Positions 58,556-61,217 of a stretch of DNA of 61,217 nucleotides are shown here, piece after piece. The notes beneath the pieces were generated by a model. That model was not told the DNA's origin and ran no database searches. It saw nothing but the letters and a program-made list of their open reading frames with translations. The translations under genes and the position numbers were made by a program. The stretch lies in assembly GCA_038884575.1 (NCBI GenBank), contig JAWABQ010000003.1:1-61217 (forward strand), in the 5' to 3' direction. Every line of letters begins with the position of its first letter. Within the stretch, counting starts at the first letter, position 1. The stretch is from JAWAAW01 sp038884575 (GTDB taxonomy: Archaea; Nanobdellota; Nanobdellia; Woesearchaeales; ARS49).

Positions 58556-59133
58556 TTCCTGACACAATCCAGAAGCCCGCTTGGAAGGCGGAACAATGAT
58601 GGAACCTTTTTAAGGACTTCCTTTGGGATTACGGAGAGGTACCATTGAATGCCTTTTAGTCCGTGTTTGGTATGATATTCTTCAAGCACGATGCCGGCAA
58701 GGACAGCAGCGCGCTTCTGGTCCTGCTGGGCGTATTCCCTGAATTCGTATTTCACACTTGCAGGATTTATCAGCATTAATGCAACCATTGCTGCATTCCT
58801 TGTTTTTCCGCGCAAAAACCTGGACCGTATTAGTTCTGCTGCAGGAATGTATTCAAGCTGGCCAAGCGCAAGAATATACTTGCTGCATTCATAGGGGTCA
58901 GTGCTTGCCTGAAGCAGTTTGAGTATTTCAGGTGCATTTTTCCGGATTCCAAGCCGGCCTGAGAGCCCTGTTGCAAGCGGCCTGTCACGCGGGCTTTCCA
59001 GCCAGTCAGATATCTCTCTGTAGTAAGCCTGCCTTTCTGAATGGTTTGCAGACTGGAGAATTGATGAAAGCCGCTCTATCCTGTCAGCAAGGCTTTCTTG
59101 CCGAGGCCCTTTTTTCCTTTTTTGAAGACTCAT
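58537..59133 (-). CDS. Helical-repeat (HEAT-like) protein
   Basis: 198 residues, all helical. Short paired helices such as KNAPEILKLLQASTDPYEC, SKYILALGQLEYIPAAELI and KTRNAAMVALMLINPASVK suggest HEAT-type repeats, a protein-binding scaffold. Basic N-terminus MSLQKRKKGPRQES. It overlaps the stop of the preceding minus-strand gene by four bases and is co-transcribed with it. Confidence 0.65.
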   Translation of the reverse strand: MSLQKRKKGPRQESLADRIERLSSILQSANHSERQAYYREISDWLESPRDRPLATGLSGRLGIRKNAPEILKLLQASTDPYECSKYILALGQLEYIPAAELIRSRFLRGKTRNAAMVALMLINPASVKYEFREYAQQDQKRAAVLAGIVLEEYHTKHGLKGIQWYLSVIPKEVLKKVPSLFRLPSGLLDCVRNYTRRT

Positions 59134-59645
59134 AAACGGTAAGATGCGCGGTCAAAGAAATGAATGTTGTTTGTTTTTGGGTCGCGGATTCCAATAGTCC
59201 TTATGCCGTTTGTGCGGTGCACAACAATCTTGACACCCTCTAAGGCTCTTGGAAGTTCATTTCCTGTTGTTTTTCCAATATCATAAACATCAGCGAGGAA
59301 CTCAAGATGAGTCCGGAGGTAATCGTCTATTGCATTCTGCATCTTCCTGTCCTCCCGTCTCAGCCTGACAATCCCGTTCCTTCCGCCGTTTGACCCTCCG
59401 ATGTAGCCGTAAGTGAGTGCTGCTGTGAAGTCCTTCTTGTACTCTTCAGGATGTTTTAGTATGTCCTCCAGAAGCCTTTCAGAAAAAGTAAAACGGACAC
59501 TGCTCCCTGCTTGTTTGACCACGAGGTTTGCAGGAGCAACGCATACTGGTGTTTGAGACTTGTTGTTAAGGTATTCTTTTGCCTTCTCCCTGAATGAATC
59601 GAGTGAAAAATTTTCCTTTGTGAAGTAATTAGTGGCTTGCACCAT
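59130..59645 (-). CDS. Conserved protein, unknown, coupled to the helical-repeat protein
   Basis: 171 residues from ATG 59645, about 25 bases from the minus-strand TATA-like CTTTAAAAAAAG (59665-59676). The open frame runs 20 residues further upstream without promoter support. The C-terminal part GVKIVVHRTNGIRTIGIRDP then NIHFFDRASYRL is a beta hairpin-like motif, and GGSNGGRNGIVRLRREDRK resembles a basic RNA- or protein-binding loop. It overlaps the next gene by four bases. Not recognised. Confidence 0.68.
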   Translation of the reverse strand: MVQATNYFTKENFSLDSFREKAKEYLNNKSQTPVCVAPANLVVKQAGSSVRFTFSERLLEDILKHPEEYKKDFTAALTYGYIGGSNGGRNGIVRLRREDRKMQNAIDDYLRTHLEFLADVYDIGKTTGNELPRALEGVKIVVHRTNGIRTIGIRDPKTNNIHFFDRASYRL

Positions 59646-60070
59646 TGGATTAAATACGGTTTTGCTTTTTTTAAAGCTTCGCAGAAGTTTTGATGGGTGC
59701 AACAAAAATCAGCAAGCAGCAGACCAAAATTCAGAACCCTGCTTCCTGCCCAAGCCTCTTAATCAAGGAGGCATTATTTGTCAAAGTGCGAAGACGCCAA
59801 GATAATTGTTTGCAAGCGCGCGCAATTTATTACTGTATTCTGTGACAAACGTGCTTTTTGCATTCTGGATACTGAGACACTCGCTTTTGTGGGCGATAAC
59901 CTTGCTTGCAATCGTAAAAAGGTTCTTGTCCAATGCATTGTCCTTTTGCTGAAAAAGGCTTAATGGAAAACCAGGAATGGACATTAGGCAGGTCAATAAA
60001 AGCCTTAGCAAACTTCACTGTGACAAAAAAATCATAAAGTTAATATAGTAGTTGTTACTAACTGGTAGCT
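59646..60070. other. Intergenic region of 425 bases with a possible gene remnant
   Basis: No confident gene. On the minus strand an open frame (59781-60011) encodes SKVIAHKSECLSIQNAKSTF then LRALANNYLGVFAL. A one-base shift after it would add LTNNASLIKRLGQEAGF, the style of a PIN-domain end. The region also carries the plus-strand TATA of the next gene (AGTTAATATAG, 60038-60048). Confidence 0.35.
60038..60048 (+). promoter_or_regulatory. TATA box of the double NtrC-HTH gene
   Basis: AGTTAATATAG, centred about 28 bases before ATG 60071; a leaderless start is likely. Confidence 0.5.
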
Positions 60071-60721
60071 ATGAACTCAGAGCTTGAAACTGCTGTTGAC
60101 CAAAAGGTCAAGCCCATAGTCGGCAGCGCAATGCAGAAATACCTCGGGGTAAAGGTCTCAAACATTGAGGCAGACATTTCTGACCAGCTCAAGCGCTCAA
60201 CGCTTCTGGACATTCCCATTGACACAAAGCTCCCTTTCAAGCAGGCAAAGAAGGCATTCAAAAGGGCTTATTTGATGAGGCTGTTGAAAATACACCTCGG
60301 AAACATCTCAATAGCTGCCAGTGTGGCAGGCCTGGACAGGAGGAGCATACACAGGCTTGTATTGTCCCTGAAGGTTCCGGCGCTGAAATTCCGCGAGGAC
60401 GCAGAGCCTTCCTATGCACGCCAGGCTGCTGTGCAGGGCATTATTCAGGGGGTGTTGGAGCAGTACAAGTCTGCCCTGAACCCAATCAAATATAAGGCAC
60501 TTTCTGCGCAAACAGAGGCTATTTCAGGGGACATCGTAAAAGAGCTGCCAGAAACTCATCTGACCCTTAAGGAGGCAGAGCACGAGTTTGAAAAGGCTTA
60601 TCTGGGCCAGCTTTTGAAGGAGTGCCCGACCATAGCGCAGGCTGCAAAGCAGGCCAAGCTAAGGTATGAAGTGCTGCACAGAAAGCTGAAATTCCTTGGA
60701 ATTAGGAGCCAAAAGGCCTGA
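60071..60721 (+). CDS. Protein with two NtrC/Fis-type helix-turn-helix domains
   Basis: 216 residues formed of two tandem halves of about 105. Each half ends in an NtrC C-terminal-type DNA-binding domain: LPFKQAKKAFKRAYLMRLLK... GNISIAASVAGLDRRSIHRL (54-95) and LTLKEAEHEFEKAYLGQLLK... TIAQAAKQAKLRYEVLHRK (164-205). Such a domain belongs to sigma54 activators in bacteria, but here there is no AAA+ domain or receiver. The first copy keeps the GNxxxAAxxAGxxRRxxxR pattern and the second is more diverged. It could bind DNA as a dimer-like monomer. Transferred origin is likely. Confidence 0.8.
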   Translation: MNSELETAVDQKVKPIVGSAMQKYLGVKVSNIEADISDQLKRSTLLDIPIDTKLPFKQAKKAFKRAYLMRLLKIHLGNISIAASVAGLDRRSIHRLVLSLKVPALKFREDAEPSYARQAAVQGIIQGVLEQYKSALNPIKYKALSAQTEAISGDIVKELPETHLTLKEAEHEFEKAYLGQLLKECPTIAQAAKQAKLRYEVLHRKLKFLGIRSQKA

Positions 60722-60815
60722 TTTTTTGGGCATAAAATGCCAGGTTTCTTCGCCAATAATGGCTTAAAATGGCAATATGACAAAAATGTCACAGTGGGTG
60801 TGAGTAAAACGAAAG

Positions 60816-60860
60816 CTTTAAATATTAGTACCACTTCTAAGTAGTCATTAAACAGGGGGT
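60816..60860 (+). promoter_or_regulatory. Promoter and RBS of the last gene
   Basis: TTTAAATATT (60816-60825) is the TATA box. AGGGGGTG at 60853-60860 is a strong ribosome binding site 6 bases before the ATG. A leader of about 20 bases is implied. Confidence 0.6.
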
Positions 60861-60866
60861 GTCTAT

Positions 60867-61217
60867 ATGGCATTCATCCACAAGAACGTTAACAATGCAT
60901 TGATGCTGGTCATAGCATTCCTCTCAGTTGCCCTTACGGCAACCACAGTGTACAGCATTGGGGTGTTCACTGACATCAATGATGCTTATGCCGAGCAGGC
61001 AATGCGTGCTGATGAGCTTCAGAGGCAGCTTGCCGAAAAGGAAGCCATGACTGACAGCCTCAAGCAGGCTGCACAGCTTACACAGGAGCGTGAAGCTGCC
61101 CTTGCAACCATACTTGAGAAGCAGCGTCAGGAGGCACAGCAGCAGGCTGTCAGCGCACAGGCAACTGTGGCTGCAACGAACACTGCTGTAAAGACGCAGA
61201 CTGCAAAGGCAAGCGTC
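60867..61217 (+). CDS. Membrane-anchored coiled-coil protein, 3' end outside window
   Basis: At least 117 residues, open to the end of the window. Start MAFIHKNVNNALMLVIAFLS, membrane segment to about residue 31, then a coiled coil beginning NDAYAEQAMRADELQRQLAE. The N-terminus closely matches the coiled-coil protein of the vWA-MoxR operon (MAYITKNANIVLLFLILISA, NDAYSAKKAQLEQV). It is therefore a paralogue, perhaps the first gene of another surface-related operon. The stretch after residue 90 is Ala/Thr/Gln-rich. Confidence 0.8.
   Translation, partial: MAFIHKNVNNALMLVIAFLSVALTATTVYSIGVFTDINDAYAEQAMRADELQRQLAEKEAMTDSLKQAAQLTQEREAALATILEKQRQEAQQQAVSAQATVAATNTAVKTQTAKASV

Noticed and set aside
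59778..59963. Plus-strand 61-codon frame in the 425-base gap
   Set aside because: No promoter or ribosome binding site. It overlaps the better, though still doubtful, minus-strand frame, and its cysteine-rich content looks like chance.

Overview
The window is archaeal. It encodes transcription factor B, RpoK, a replicative family B DNA polymerase with a C-terminal PIP box, the Rrp4/Rrp41/Rrp42 exosome, a proteasome alpha subunit, SBDS, the RNase P protein Pop5, Pth2, Cbf5, ribosomal proteins S6e, S19e, L31e and L39e, AMP phosphorylase, and a tRNA-Val with an intron at the canonical position. Most genes have a TATA box centred 24-28 bases before the start codon, so many mRNAs are probably leaderless, and I used this to choose starts. 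A smaller set uses GGAGG/GGTG ribosome binding sites. Bacterial-type ThrRS, an NtrC-type DNA-binding domain, an S23-type four-helix-bundle gene and many small secreted or tail-anchored proteins suggest a DPANN archaeon, most likely of the Woesearchaeota/Pacearchaeota type. That placement is an inference.

Layout. 1-2.7 kb: the 3' end of a TPR protein built of near-identical 102-bp units, then a membrane protein with an 8-residue repeat and leucine-rich repeats. 2.7-9.3 kb: a dihydrolipoamide-dehydrogenase-like flavoenzyme, a NYN nuclease, a DEAD-box helicase with a structured leader, tRNA-Val, an AI-2E family permease and AMP phosphorylase. 9.2-16 kb: a voltage-sensor-like membrane protein, two tandem paralogues, a tail-anchored kinase divergent from an M48 protease, tRNA-Ser with an unusual leader, a GNAT protein, a Trm112-like protein, TFB and a phosphoesterase. 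16.6-21.7 kb: a minus-strand operon of two secreted Cys-rich proteins, a YD-repeat lipoprotein, a HemK-type methyltransferase fused to a kinase domain, a PAS/STAS-like protein and a DNA alkyltransferase. 21.8-36.9 kb: mainly translation and replication genes (IleRS, L31e, L39e, S19e, ThrRS, signal peptidase, Pth2, S6e, PolB, Cbf5).

36.9-44.7 kb is an envelope-associated operon: two vWA membrane proteins, a TM/coiled-coil protein, a further membrane protein, a MoxR AAA+ ATPase and a DUF58 protein. It is interrupted between MoxR and DUF58 by a small S23-type gene bounded by inverted repeats. A paralogue of the coiled-coil protein starts at the right edge of the window. 44.7-51.2 kb holds a 780-residue orphan, a PIN/HTH pair, two Cys-repeat membrane proteins and small membrane proteins. 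51.2-56 kb is an eight-gene operon for RNA processing and proteasome function. 56-61 kb has a receiver plus pseudo-receiver pair, tRNA-Lys fused closely to a lipoprotein gene, several orphans and a protein with duplicated NtrC-type HTH domains.

The strongest leads are the tRNA-Ser leader hairpin that copies the tRNA's own 5' end, the repeat/inverted-repeat arrangement over the AMP phosphorylase start, the bounded S23 insertion in the vWA-MoxR operon, the methyltransferase-kinase fusion sharing the window with a Trm112 partner, the poreless voltage-sensor-like protein and the dispersed 36-bp repeat. No rRNA, CRISPR array or transposase was seen.
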